Source: Vulcanisaeta souniana JCM 11219 (lineage in GTDB: Archaea; Thermoproteota; Thermoprotei; Thermoproteales; Thermocladiaceae). Taken from it: DNA of 64,000 nucleotides. The notes under the pieces were generated by a model. It did not search any database and was not told where the DNA came from. It saw only the letters and a list, made by a program, of their open reading frames with translations. The position numbers and the translations under genes were made by a program. This document shows, piece after piece, positions 15,942 through 25,537 of this stretch; the stretch's first letter is position 1, and each line of letters starts with the position of its first letter. The stretch covers positions 891,056 through 955,055 of the forward strand of contig NZ_AP026830.1 of NCBI RefSeq assembly GCF_026000775.1, given 5' to 3'.

Positions 15942-15980
15942 CGAGAGATCCCTGGGGCTTTACCCCGGAGAGAGCTCTCG
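15942..15980. repeat. Nested GC-rich hairpin in the divergent promoter region
   Basis: An outer stem CGAGAG (15942-15947)/CTCTCG (15975-15980) encloses an inner GGGG-CTTTA-CCCC hairpin (15954-15966). It lies between the ATPase start and the divergent unknown genes, next to CCCCGGGCCTAGGG (15909-15922). The GC richness stands out from the flanks. The remainder of 15981-16191 shows no gene. Confidence 0.45.
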
Positions 15981-16191
15981 GGCTCATATACCGTGAATTT
16001 ACTATACCCTACATTAATATCACCATGGTTGTTGGCACCCACCCTTGATTTAAACAATTACAATCGTTACTTCACCAATGCACCAAAACCGCCGCCCTAA
16101 TTAGGAGCTCAGCCTTTCAACACAAAGTTGCGCCTAGTTTAGCGCTTATCCGCGCATGATACCCCTATGCGTATGCGCACGGTTTATTAGG

Positions 16192-16204
16192 TTTAAAATA
16201 TACC
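16192..16204 (+). promoter_or_regulatory. TATA box of the unknown two-gene operon
   Basis: TTTAAAATATACC is centred 26 nt before the ATG at 16222, which supports a leaderless start there. Confidence 0.5.
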
Positions 16205-16221
16205 TTTTGTATATTTAGGCC

Positions 16222-16935
16222 ATGGCGTTGGGGCTCGTTGGATCAGGGAGTAGTCAGTATGTGGAGTTTACGTTGCCATATCTCAGTAGTTATAAGCCGT
16301 TTATCGCAGTTTATGATGCCAGGGGCGTCAGAATTATTGACGGTGGCAATGCAATTAGAGCCCAGGTCTTCGGTAATGATTATGCGGTGATTAAGGGATA
16401 CCTTGCTAATTCCAGGCCCTATGTTATGGACATTATTATCAACGGTGATGGCGTCAGATTCCTACCGGCGCTATTTAATCAATTAGTCAGTAAGGTGTCT
16501 CCGGGTAATGTGAGCGGCAATGCTGTGCTATATATTCTCGAGTTTAGGGTTCCTAATGATGTGGGTATTTCCGTAAGATTTCACAGGGAGATCAGGCAAT
16601 GCTTCTCGAAGTATGCCCATACATGGATTGGCCATGAAGTTTGTTTCGACTTAAATAAGTGGAAGGAGATATTCTCCAAGTATGAGAATGCCTTTATCCG
16701 TGCCTACCCTATATACGTTAGTACTAATGATGCTCTGCGCATTGTTGATTCCATAATCAACTCAATAAGGAGAAGGATTAACTACTTAAGCGAGGATTTG
16801 AGGTATGAGTTAAGGGGTTACCGCAGAACCAGATTGAGGAACCTAATTACGGAGTTTAATGAGTTATTGAATGGTTGGGAATCGTTTAGGGCATCATTGG
16901 TGAGAAACAATGCAAGTTATCAGGGACGCCAGTAA
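16222..16935 (+). CDS. Unknown protein, ATPase-divergent gene 1
   Basis: A 237-residue protein with an alpha/beta first half (VEFTLPYLSSYKPFIAVYDA, DYAVIKGYLANSRPYVMDII) and a basic, probably coiled C-terminal helix region (residues about 175-230, rich in Arg/Glu). Three Cys/His-containing spots (RQCFSKYAHTWIGHEVCF) could bind a metal. No family is recognised. It overlaps the next gene by 26 bp, so the two are translated from one message, and it is divergent from the small ATPase. Confidence 0.6.
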   Translation: MALGLVGSGSSQYVEFTLPYLSSYKPFIAVYDARGVRIIDGGNAIRAQVFGNDYAVIKGYLANSRPYVMDIIINGDGVRFLPALFNQLVSKVSPGNVSGNAVLYILEFRVPNDVGISVRFHREIRQCFSKYAHTWIGHEVCFDLNKWKEIFSKYENAFIRAYPIYVSTNDALRIVDSIINSIRRRINYLSEDLRYELRGYRRTRLRNLITEFNELLNGWESFRASLVRNNASYQGRQ

Positions 16936-17275
16936 TTGTAACGTTGTGATTAGAGAGTATCGTATTAACAATGAGCAGGGTAGTCCTAGCTCTATATTCG
17001 TTGACTTATCCATGGCTGATTACGTGGAGTTGATCATTAGGGACTCATCAAGTAACGGCCTTATTCATTATCCGTATAGGGTTATTTATACTAGTGATGG
17101 TGACCTATTGCTCATTAGGGCTGAGAATTATGGTGATAATAGGTTGAGGAAGCATAAGGCATCTGTTTGTCCCTTCAATAGATGTCGTTATCTGCTTGGT
17201 CCGTTGTCGGGTACACGTTTCGTAGTTAGGCTTGCGGGGTTTAGCAACGCTGATCCCGTGATTAGGATACCGTGA
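16910..17275 (+). CDS. Unknown protein, ATPase-divergent gene 2
   Basis: A 121-residue, beta-rich protein (VVIREYRI, YVELIIRDSSS, YRVIYTSDGDLLLIRAENYG, RFVVRLAGF) with a CPFNRC cysteine pair. No family recognised. Its start lies within the preceding gene in another frame. Together with that gene and the divergent ATPase it may form one functional unit, by context only. Confidence 0.55.
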   Translation: MQVIRDASNCNVVIREYRINNEQGSPSSIFVDLSMADYVELIIRDSSSNGLIHYPYRVIYTSDGDLLLIRAENYGDNRLRKHKASVCPFNRCRYLLGPLSGTRFVVRLAGFSNADPVIRIP

Positions 17276-17279
17276 TTGT

Positions 17280-17822
17280 TTAAAATACGCATTGTAATTC
17301 ATGACTTGATACTTCACTGTAATTGCTCCCCTTGGCGAGTATTAGGGAGACGCTATCAATTAATAATGATCTACCAGTGAGTTCTTCCTCAATTCCCATT
17401 TCACGCACCATCTCAATTAGATCCTGCGAATCTATCCTTTTTGATTTTATATACGCTATTGTTATGTGCGGCTTGAAATCCCCTAAATATTTGTCACTTA
17501 TTACCACACCAGAGTTCCTTAGCGCACTCAATATCGTTGACCTCAACCTGTTTAGTTGTTCGTTGTTGACAATCCCTACAGCAAGCACCCGCGGCTTTGT
17601 GGCGCTTGGTAATAGCGTTAATTGGCTTAGTTTTATCATGAAGCAGGGTACCTGGCTTATACCTGCCCCGATCTTGTTGTCAGTTTCTTGGCTTGGTCTT
17701 TTGTAGCCTATGTATACTATAGTCATGTGCATGTTTTCCGGCTCTATGGGTATTACGGGTAGCGCCTTGATCAGTGGCGTTATGTTTAGTTCCTTAATGA
17801 ATACGCCGTAGAAGTAACCCAC
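17280..17822 (-). CDS. thpR: RNA 2',3'-cyclic phosphodiesterase (2'-5' RNA ligase family)
   Basis: The 180-residue protein has the two signature HxT motifs of the 2H phosphoesterase superfamily, HMTIVYIG (near residue 33) and HITIAYIK (near 122), in the spacing of ThpR/LigT. Such enzymes hydrolyse 2',3'-cyclic phosphates on RNA and can join 2'-5' ends in vitro. It is cytosolic and ends 4 bp from the convergent unknown gene. Confidence 0.8.
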   Translation of the reverse strand: MGYFYGVFIKELNITPLIKALPVIPIEPENMHMTIVYIGYKRPSQETDNKIGAGISQVPCFMIKLSQLTLLPSATKPRVLAVGIVNNEQLNRLRSTILSALRNSGVVISDKYLGDFKPHITIAYIKSKRIDSQDLIEMVREMGIEEELTGRSLLIDSVSLILAKGSNYSEVSSHELQCVF

Positions 17823-17876
17823 GGGGATGATTCAGCTTACACCTAGTAAAATGCTTTCGCAGTAATAGGCGGGATA

Positions 17877-18869
<993 letters not shown>

Positions 18870-18900
18870 TAGTAAAACTTCTTCAATCCCAAATCAAATC

Positions 18901-19473
18901 CTAGTACTTACTCATTAATTCGTTGATTAACTGAAGTATTGAGTTAATGTTGTTATTAATCCCTGTGTTTGTTAATGTCGTCATTATGATTACGATCCTA
19001 ACAAGGTGCTTTAGGTCCTTGATACTGCCCCTAAACACCACCTTGGTGTTCTCCATGCTCAGCTCATTAGCGACCCAAACCTCCAAGTTGATGCCGTACT
19101 TCCTACTGACACCTTTTATGAGGTTTATAGTGTCGTTTTGGCAATTCGTCACATCAATTGCCACTAACCTGCTAGGTGGTTTATAGAGATCGTTGGTGAC
19201 CTCGATCCTCCTGCCCCCGCAATCAGTTAGACCCTGCGTATTGATGGGGAGGTCCGTTAACCCTAGTACTGTGCCGTTGCCCATTAGGTACATGGATACT
19301 GTCCTTGGCGTCTTATTGAAGAGCATTGGCGAGTTTGGGGATATTATTACTGTGCCCACCGCCTTAATGACCCTGCCCAGGGTGCTGTAGGCATAGACAT
19401 CACTAATACCCAGTGCGCTACCGTACTTATTGTGCAGGTCCAACACAAGCTCTATGAACCTTGAGGAATCCAT
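18901..19473 (-). CDS. Conserved-looking unknown protein
   Basis: A 190-residue protein without obvious membrane spans. It mixes beta-rich segments (AVGTVIISPNSPML, TVSMYLMGNGTVLGLTD) with a C-terminal helix region (IKDLKHLVRIVIIMTTL). No motif is recognised. It is convergent with the ferredoxin oxidoreductase gene, with 31 bp between the stops. Confidence 0.5.
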   Translation of the reverse strand: MDSSRFIELVLDLHNKYGSALGISDVYAYSTLGRVIKAVGTVIISPNSPMLFNKTPRTVSMYLMGNGTVLGLTDLPINTQGLTDCGGRRIEVTNDLYKPPSRLVAIDVTNCQNDTINLIKGVSRKYGINLEVWVANELSMENTKVVFRGSIKDLKHLVRIVIIMTTLTNTGINNNINSILQLINELMSKY

Positions 19474-19589
19474 TAGCTGGGTAAGGGCTAATGTGCCATT
19501 ATTTTTAACTTAACCCTGGTATTAACCATGGGTGGTACATGGTAGTACCATAACTTATTAGATTTAAGCGGTATAGGTAAATGATGCGT

Positions 19590-19814
19590 ATGAGTAATAC
19601 GAGGGGTTTATGGAGTATATCATGCTGGATATTACGTTTAAAGTACTTACATACATCATTATTTGCGCTATCTGGTAATGTGACCGAGTCGATGCTTTAC
19701 TTTATGGGGCTTGATGCTCAGTCCTGGTTTATGATTATTTTTGCGATCGTGGTTAGCAATATTTATGCCGAGCGACTTATAAGGGAGCGCATTGATGAAT
19801 TGCGGTCTGAGTGA
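19590..19814 (+). CDS. Small membrane-associated protein, unknown
   Basis: About 74 residues with one good hydrophobic span (WFMIIFAIVVSNIYA) followed by a charged C-terminal helix (ERLIRERIDELRSE). Starts are possible at 19581, 19584 or 19590; a TTAGATTTAAG box near 19558-19568 favours 19590. It is 32 bp upstream of an acidic small protein on the same strand. Confidence 0.4.
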   Translation: MSNTRGLWSISCWILRLKYLHTSLFALSGNVTESMLYFMGLDAQSWFMIIFAIVVSNIYAERLIRERIDELRSE

Positions 19815-19846
19815 GCTTTTTATTCGCCTATGGGAATACCTAGCCT

Positions 19847-20137
19847 GTGGAGGATTCAATTGAGGATTTGTTGGTTAGTGTTGAGGATGGTGATGTGGAG
19901 TCTTTCATGAAGTTGATTAGGTTTGTTGAGGATAATTATAGGAAGGTGCTCTACACAATGGGCTATGTTGAGCTTGGTGATTACATACTCATTAAGTCCT
20001 GCACATACATACTACTGGGCAGTGATGGTATGGCCTACGCATTGCTAGGTGATAATGACAGGCCTGAGGTTGTTAATCTTGAGACCAATGGCGATATTAA
20101 CGAGGTGATCGACGAGGTCTGTGGCTCGGAGGAGTAG
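19847..20137 (+). CDS. Small acidic protein, unknown
   Basis: A 96-residue, strongly acidic protein starting from a GTG at 19847. It ends with the segment INEVIDEVCGSEE. The same ending occurs in a broken copy at 21956-22107 (NEAIDEVCGPGEEE), so it belongs to a small local family. No known domain. Confidence 0.5.
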   Translation: MEDSIEDLLVSVEDGDVESFMKLIRFVEDNYRKVLYTMGYVELGDYILIKSCTYILLGSDGMAYALLGDNDRPEVVNLETNGDINEVIDEVCGSEE

Positions 20138-20310
20138 GTATTGATTGCCATGTTGTTTTTGTATAACGAATTTAATATTACTAAGGATTTATATTGCGGT
20201 ATTCAGTGTTATGTACGTGCCCTACCGTGGTTCTCGCCGTTAGGGTTAGGGGAATTAAGGGGAGGGCTGAGGTGCTGTATTAAAGAGTAGAACTATTAAG
20301 GTAAATGCCT
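20138..20310. other. Intergenic stretch with a possible antitoxin remnant
   Basis: A TATA-like GGATTTATATTG (20187-20198) is followed by a short frame around 20229-20281 (VVLAVRVRGIKGRAEVL) that resembles the N-terminus of ribbon-helix-helix antitoxins and then stops. No longer gene is visible. Confidence 0.25.
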
Positions 20311-20754
20311 TTAGGTTGGTGATACATACTCAGTTATATGCTTCACGTATTGGTTATTACCTAGCGACCTCACTAGTGCCTCATCCGCGGTGTACATGAT
20401 CGTGCCGAGCCTCATGGCGAGGTCCACATATACGGCATCGTATATCGATATGCCGTACTTAATGGATAACTCACTTGCACTGATTATGGATTCCCACGTA
20501 ATGCCATATATACTTAATAGACTATCCCTCAGTAAGTTTAATGCCCTCCTTAAGTAATCCTCACTTATTAACCCACGCAGGTAATACTTCCTCAGAGCAC
20601 TAGCCACTTCGGCAATTGCTATTGATGGAACAACGACTGTGATACGACCATTGAGGTGGCCAATACGTATCTTCTCGGCATAATCACTATAATCCTCCTT
20701 AATAACCCACTTAACAATGACACTGGCATCACACACGATCTGCCTACCTGGCAT
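20311..20754 (-). CDS. vapC: VapC-type PIN-domain toxin
   Basis: A 147-residue PIN protein with the first Asp in IVCDASVIVKWVIKED, a Glu in IAIAEVASAL, and the late pair in GISIYDAVYVDLAMRLG plus MYTADEALV. All four acidic positions of the nuclease site are visible. It overlaps the end of the RHH antitoxin gene by 11 bp. It is a probable sequence- or tRNA-specific ribonuclease, silenced by its partner. Confidence 0.8.
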   Translation of the reverse strand: MPGRQIVCDASVIVKWVIKEDYSDYAEKIRIGHLNGRITVVVPSIAIAEVASALRKYYLRGLISEDYLRRALNLLRDSLLSIYGITWESIISASELSIKYGISIYDAVYVDLAMRLGTIMYTADEALVRSLGNNQYVKHITEYVSPT

Positions 20755-20968
20755 TTCTATCCTCCCTAATGAACTCTACGGCCAGGTTACCCCTAATCAC
20801 TGGCGAGTCCCTCAGGAGCCCCTCATACTGAGCCTCAAGCCTCTTCGCCAACTCCTCACGAACTCTGCGCTCAAGGTACTCCTTAATCTCCCTCGAGTAA
20901 TCAATACCAAGTCTCTCCAACTCCTCCTTTAACCACTTAGGAACCCTAACAGACAGTACTACACTCAT
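20744..20968 (-). CDS. vapB: Ribbon-helix-helix VapB-type antitoxin
   Basis: The 74-residue protein opens with an RHH strand (SVVLSVRVPKWLKEELERLG), which pairs in a dimer to bind operator DNA, and continues with a long charged helix that would occupy the VapC groove. It differs in fold from the AbrB antitoxins elsewhere in the window. GCCTTATATT at 20991-21000 (minus strand) is a good TATA box 27 nt before the ATG at 20968. Confidence 0.72.
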   Translation of the reverse strand: MSVVLSVRVPKWLKEELERLGIDYSREIKEYLERRVREELAKRLEAQYEGLLRDSPVIRGNLAVEFIREDRNAR

Positions 20969-21206
20969 TGTAAACTATTTATTGAATACAAATATAAGGC
21001 TTACTTTCCAGGAAGACCGTAATGCGTGCTATGACTAAAACAAACAAATATAGTGAATGAATAATTAATCGACTAAGAAATTTAATGAATTGGTGGGAGA
21101 ATCAATAATAGGCTCAATGATCTAGGTAGGAGGGTTAATGACTTGATATAATAGTAGAATCAATAAAGTCAGTAATGGACTTGAACTCGACCTTAATAAC
21201 CACGTA
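20969..21206. other. Intergenic, apart from the vapB promoter
   Basis: Bases 21001-21206 show only short frames with many stops (such as ASN-rich fragments around 21050-21180). I see no supported gene or repeat. Confidence 0.3.
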
Positions 21207-21823
21207 TTAACTTATTTCGAGAACTATGGCAATGATAATAGAGGGCGACCTGATGCTGACGCTGACACGCTCACAGTAATAACTCAGTGACACTCTTAAT
21301 TTTCCAAGTCTCATATTCAGCGTCTCGTTGCCTATACTATTCATTGTCTCAACGATTATGAGATTCCCTGCAAAAATGCCCATCACGTTGTGTATTTTAA
21401 CCACGGCATTAGAAACGAGGGGTAATGTTAAGCAGAAGCTGCTACTCGCTGGGAATTGATAATACTTACCGGGCTGGTTATAGCCAACAACGTCCACAAT
21501 AACCTCAGTCACAACGGCATTCACGGTGTACCTACTACCATTGAAATAAACCGTCTCTGGTATTTTAAGTATGTTATGGGTAAAACCCCGTAGTGATAGA
21601 ACATGTATGATGGGTACTGTACAGTCACATTGACCGACTCACCATTAATAATGATTAGTGGATTGAAGAACCGCTGCCTCGGTATATTAACCACCATGCC
21701 AACCCATGAACCAGCCGATGATACACTTTGCGTACCCAAGGGTGCAATTAACGTCAGTATTGACATTAGTATGGGGACCACGCCGTCAGTCATAAATACG
21801 GCCACCAAGACCCTACTGCCCAT
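21207..21823 (-). pseudogene. Secreted beta-rich surface protein, frameshifted
   Basis: The 5' part (from 21823) has a hydrophobic N-terminus (VPILMSILTLIAPLG) and an extracellular domain ending at HYGVLPITYLKY before running out of frame. The 3' part continues in another frame as ILKIPETVYFNGSRYTVNAV and ends with a short hydrophobic tail (SIIIAIVLEIS). One extra G in the four-G run at 21586-21589 (C on the plus strand) restores a single frame of about 205 residues. The function is unknown. It may be a sequencing artefact rather than a dead gene. Confidence 0.5.
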
Positions 21824-21955
21824 TTAACTTTAGTGGCGGTCATAAGGCCTCTGACTACGTTTCTATGAAACCTATCTCGAGGAATTTCTCAGTTAACCCA
21901 GGACTTAGCCGTAGAATGCACTAGGAGGTAATAAGCGAGGGTAAAATCGAGAAGC

Positions 21956-22107
21956 TTGGGGATAGCCAGGGCAATGGCGAACTTAGCCTACCAAAACACA
22001 GGCACTAATGCATGGTCACCAGTCCTAGTTAATGGCATTGCATTGAATTCTTTAACGATTTTAATGAAGCAATTGATGAGGTCTGCGGCCCCGGCGAGGA
22101 GGAGTAA
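21956..22107 (+). pseudogene. Remnant of the small acidic protein family
   Basis: A plus-strand frame ends at 22107 with FNDFNEAIDEVCGPGEEE, matching the C-terminus of the intact gene at 19847-20137. Upstream, matches such as LGDSQGN and LVNGI fall in different frames with stops between them, so only debris of a second copy remains. Confidence 0.38.
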
Positions 22108-22180
22108 TTGCATTAGTCGTTTTCACGTTACGGGCTTTAACACGAGGAGAGAAGGATTTATACCTATGGTATTAATATGA

Positions 22181-22330
22181 GTGGAAGAATTCACCGTGAC
22201 ACGCATTAATAGGGATGGAGAGTTGCGGGAGAGACTGAGGAAGATAGCCAACGAGCTCAGGGAGTTACTTAATGATGTTAGTGTTGAGGAGGTTGTTAGG
22301 TTGATTAGGGAGGATAGGGATTCCAGGTAA
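22181..22330 (+). CDS. Small charged helical protein, antitoxin-like
   Basis: A 49-residue frame starts with a GTG at 22181, about 24 nt after the TATA box GGATTTATACC (22153-22163). The product has a short strand-like start (EEFTVTRINRDGEL) and a long charged helix (LRKIANELRELLNDVSVEEV), as in small DNA-binding antitoxins. No toxin gene follows; 22331-22432 is empty. The good promoter spacing is the main support. Confidence 0.45.
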   Translation: MEEFTVTRINRDGELRERLRKIANELRELLNDVSVEEVVRLIREDRDSR

Positions 22331-22432
22331 GGCTTGGTTATGACGTCATGGAGCGTTAAGGGGTAGACTATTTATGGTGAGGGGTTAGAGAAAGAAGGGT
22401 GTTGATTTTAAGGGCTTTGATTTTGGGTTTGG

Positions 22433-24070
22433 TTATCCTAACCAGCAGCTTGTTGTGTAGTAGAAGCCGTTGCTTGAGCTCCAGCCCGAGGCGGCTGGCG
22501 GGACTATGTACGCGCCGGAGCTATAGGAGGTCATTGCGACATTCGAATTAACCCAAACGTCCCAGTTTATGTCGTATGCTATGTGCTCAACCAAGGTGCC
22601 GCTTATTGGTATGAAGCCGAGTAGGTAATACGTGCACCCGTTCGTCTCATTAACAACGACTGAGGAGCCGGCGGGTATTGTGTATGCCGAAGACTGCGGA
22701 TTATAGGCAGGGCCCATGTATGTATAGCCCTCGCTCTCAACCCCATATATCTGCTCCTGCTCCGCATATTGCGTACTCTGCGGTGTAAAGACCCAGGTCT
22801 GATTATATGCGGATGGTCCCAATGGCGTAACCGCAGCTGGTTGACCATACAATGATATTGTATATTCTGGGCAGGAATAAGTCGTGCTAACGGAATTAGA
22901 AACCGTAATGCCCGTACCCGAGGTTGAGAAACCGGTAGCTAGGCTGATGCCGTACGATGTTGATTGCGTACATGTCTGTGCATGTGGGTCAGCACCGGCT
23001 GTGTTTGTCCAGTAGCCTGGTTCGTAGCCTCCACCACTTCCTGCTATAAACTCAACGTCCCCAGGTAATTGTGATGCGCTTATGTAGCCCATCTCATACT
23101 CATAGACCACGTATGATGCCAAGGCGTCCTGGAAGGACTTAAGATACTCAATCTGAGTGCCGGAGAACGGTGAATAAGCAATGTAATTATAGAGCTCGGC
23201 ATAGCCAGCCGAGTATCCATTATAATCATTATAGACAAGTACCGACCACGATAGGCAAAAGTCAACTACGAAGTTGCCAAGTGAATCCTCGTAGGATTGC
23301 TGACCATAGACAATTGCATACGCGGTACTACTGATTTGGGATGGCTGTTTAGTAGCCGATACGGACAGCTCCGCGCATAAATCGTCTGATGGGTCTGGTG
23401 TTGGTGTTTTTGTTATTATTGGTGTCCAGAACTTGCTTGCTATGTTTAGTGCCGCACTTAATGAGTGCGGTCCTATCACTAGTACTTTGTTGTTTCCGTA
23501 GGCAATCACATAGTCTAGGCCGTTTAGGTACTTGGGCACTGGTATTGCGATGATGCTCGTGTTGTAAGCCCTCGACCACGCAACAGCCAAAACCAACTCA
23601 ATAACCGACACCTCACTCGCATTACCGTGGATGACCACGAAGTCACCACGCTTAATTAACTCCCTGATTAGTTTGAAGTTTGTTGAGTTCACGTTCACGT
23701 GGACCAAGCCACTCACATTCGTGATCAAGCCAGGCCCAATTACAGACCAATCAATGACAACTAAGCTATTACCGGGCAAACTAGGCAACTCATTAACCGT
23801 CACAGGCTTGATCAGTGATTGATTAATGCCAGCACTAACCAGTCTCTGAACAAGCGTTGATGGGCCGACTACGTAGATTGGAATGTTCAGGCTAATTGGC
23901 AAACCAACAACGCCCTGGTTTGCCGTGGAGAATCCACTGGTTTTTGTATTACCAACCTTCACACCATGACTAACGAAGATCCTCGGCGGGGCAAGGAGTA
24001 CTGAGGCAACAACCACCACAATAACCACGGCAGTTATTAACAAGAGCCTCGATCTAGAACCCATAACCAT
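22433..24070 (-). CDS. Large anchored surface protein (paralog A)
   Basis: About 545 residues: an N-terminal signal anchor (SRSRLLLITAVVIVVVVASV), an alpha/beta domain (LPISLNIPIYVVGPSTLVQR, INQSLIKPVTVNEL, LVVIDWSVIG), and a long Ser/Thr/Tyr/Gly-rich beta domain with cysteines and N-glycosylation sites. The first 200 residues are clearly homologous to paralog B at 39840-41534; the rest has diverged. The frame is open to 24151, but the conserved upstream element at 24093-24114 shows the real start is the ATG at 24070 or 24064. Function unknown. Confidence 0.72.
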   Translation of the reverse strand: MVMGSRSRLLLITAVVIVVVVASVLLAPPRIFVSHGVKVGNTKTSGFSTANQGVVGLPISLNIPIYVVGPSTLVQRLVSAGINQSLIKPVTVNELPSLPGNSLVVIDWSVIGPGLITNVSGLVHVNVNSTNFKLIRELIKRGDFVVIHGNASEVSVIELVLAVAWSRAYNTSIIAIPVPKYLNGLDYVIAYGNNKVLVIGPHSLSAALNIASKFWTPIITKTPTPDPSDDLCAELSVSATKQPSQISSTAYAIVYGQQSYEDSLGNFVVDFCLSWSVLVYNDYNGYSAGYAELYNYIAYSPFSGTQIEYLKSFQDALASYVVYEYEMGYISASQLPGDVEFIAGSGGGYEPGYWTNTAGADPHAQTCTQSTSYGISLATGFSTSGTGITVSNSVSTTYSCPEYTISLYGQPAAVTPLGPSAYNQTWVFTPQSTQYAEQEQIYGVESEGYTYMGPAYNPQSSAYTIPAGSSVVVNETNGCTYYLLGFIPISGTLVEHIAYDINWDVWVNSNVAMTSYSSGAYIVPPAASGWSSSNGFYYTTSCWLG

Positions 24071-24092
24071 CAAGAGCGTAAAACCCACGGAC

Positions 24093-24114
24093 TTTTTTTT
24101 ACTTCGGGTGTTCA
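24093..24114 (-). promoter_or_regulatory. Conserved upstream element of surface paralog A
   Basis: On the minus strand this reads TGAACACCCGAAGTAAAAAA plus two further A residues, ending 23 nt before the ATG at 24070. The same 20 bases occur at the same distance from the start of paralog B (39797-39818). The A-tract lies at the TATA position; the GC-containing half lies where a BRE or an activator site would be. Confidence 0.62.
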
Positions 24115-24458
24115 CAAAAAGTGAGTCGAGCAAAATAGAAAGCAACCCCACCTTACCATGACGTGATGCATAGCCCTGACTCCGTGCACTGCGTGGCTTA
24201 AATTAGTATGTGTCGCTTGTGGCCGTTATTGATTATTGCCTGTGGTCGCTGGATAATAGCCGCTTTACTTTATAGGCCCTGGCTCGGCATACGTGTTGGT
24301 TGGCATACGTAATGTTCATTAGTATTGCATAGCGGTGCGTGGTTCTTAGCTAGAAATGGATATAAATGCTGTGGATTTTATTGGCTTGTGTGAAGATGAC
24401 CGCCATAACTGATGACGAGTGATGAGGAACTTGGGTTCTCGATGAGTAGTGCCCTAAC
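24115..24458. other. Intergenic stretch with an orphan promoter
   Basis: A TATA-like GGATATAAATGC at 24357-24368 is followed 26 nt later by GTGAAGATGACC (plus strand), but that frame stops after 10 codons. It may mark the start of a lost gene. A nine-base direct repeat GGCATACGT occurs near 24283 and 24302. Nothing else is convincing. Confidence 0.3.
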
Positions 24459-25412
24459 TCAATCATTACTTATTGATTTCGTGAATTCCTCATATAGGTT
24501 CTCCAGGGTCTTTATAACGCCGTCACTCAAGTAATCGCTGTCAGCCGTACCCACGTACTTCATTAATTCCTCGGCGTTGGTTGCCGTAACCATCACAGTG
24601 CTCACCGGGTAGGAGAGAACGTACTTAATGGCCAGGGTCTCCAGGTCCATGCCCAGGGATTGAGCAATGGGCTTTATCCTCGTGTTTGTAAACCCCAGAG
24701 CCTTCACGAGCCAGTTTCTGCTCCTCAAGTTTCTATGATCGCTAGGTCCAAAGTTTATTTCCTGCTTACTCGTTAATACATTCGATGCATGCGGAACCCT
24801 GGTTATCAAGCCCACGGACTCCTCAACACCACGCCTCATCAACGACTTGCCAGGCTCCTGCTCAAGAACATTAAACACGAACATTATTGACTCATAACCC
24901 TCATCAATCGCCGCCAAACCCTCATTGAGGACATTAGTCTCCGGGCCGAGGGCAACACCTAAGTGTTCGACATAGCCCTCCTCCACGAGCCTCAACAAAG
25001 CCCTATGTAATTCCTTATCCCTGATTACATTGATTGGTGGATTGTGAAGTTGAAGTAGTGTTATCCTCCTGCCCAACCTATTGAAGGACTCCCTGACCGC
25101 ATTAATGATATAGCTAACGCTGAAGTTCTGGACATGCCTACCATTAATTAATTTACCAACCTCATAACCAACCTTCGTGAATACATTAACGTCATAACCC
25201 CTAAGAGCCTCACCGAGTATTTTCTCGCTAAGTCCATCGCCATACATGTCCGCCGTGTCGAAGGTGTTTATTCCTAGGTCAAGGGCAGTCCTTATTAGGG
25301 CAATGTCTCGCTCCCTGTCATGGGCCCCATACATGTCCGTGCCAATGACCCAAGCCCCAAAACTAATCTCCGAAACCCTAATACCCGTCCTTCCAAGGGC
25401 CCTGTGATGCAT
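24459..25412 (-). CDS. Aldo/keto reductase
   Basis: A protein of about 317 residues with the AKR start (HRALGRTGIRVSEISFGAW), DTADMYGDGLSEKILGEAL (Asp and catalytic Tyr), FTKVGYE with the Lys, and LLQLHNPP with the His position. It should be an NAD(P)H-dependent carbonyl reductase in a TIM-barrel fold; the physiological substrate is unknown. ATG 25412 or GTG 25415 fits the CGTTTAAATG box at 25436-25446. Confidence 0.85.
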   Translation of the reverse strand: MHHRALGRTGIRVSEISFGAWVIGTDMYGAHDRERDIALIRTALDLGINTFDTADMYGDGLSEKILGEALRGYDVNVFTKVGYEVGKLINGRHVQNFSVSYIINAVRESFNRLGRRITLLQLHNPPINVIRDKELHRALLRLVEEGYVEHLGVALGPETNVLNEGLAAIDEGYESIMFVFNVLEQEPGKSLMRRGVEESVGLITRVPHASNVLTSKQEINFGPSDHRNLRSRNWLVKALGFTNTRIKPIAQSLGMDLETLAIKYVLSYPVSTVMVTATNAEELMKYVGTADSDYLSDGVIKTLENLYEEFTKSISND

Positions 25413-25537
25413 CACCAAGCCACTAATTAAATCGACATTTAAACGCTGACTTAATGACTAGGCACTTTAACTAGTGCTAGCCACACACTGCGTTATGCAA
25501 GGTTTATAATGCCGTTAATCGCCATTAACCCAGTCCC

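Noticed and set aside
15942-15980. Possible tRNA or other cloverleaf RNA
   Set aside because: There is a nested stem, but no T-loop TTCGA motif, anticodon stem or acceptor stem of tRNA length.
24283-24310. Direct repeat GGCATACGT twice
   Set aside because: Nine bases with one spacing only; expected by chance in a window of this size and without associated structure.
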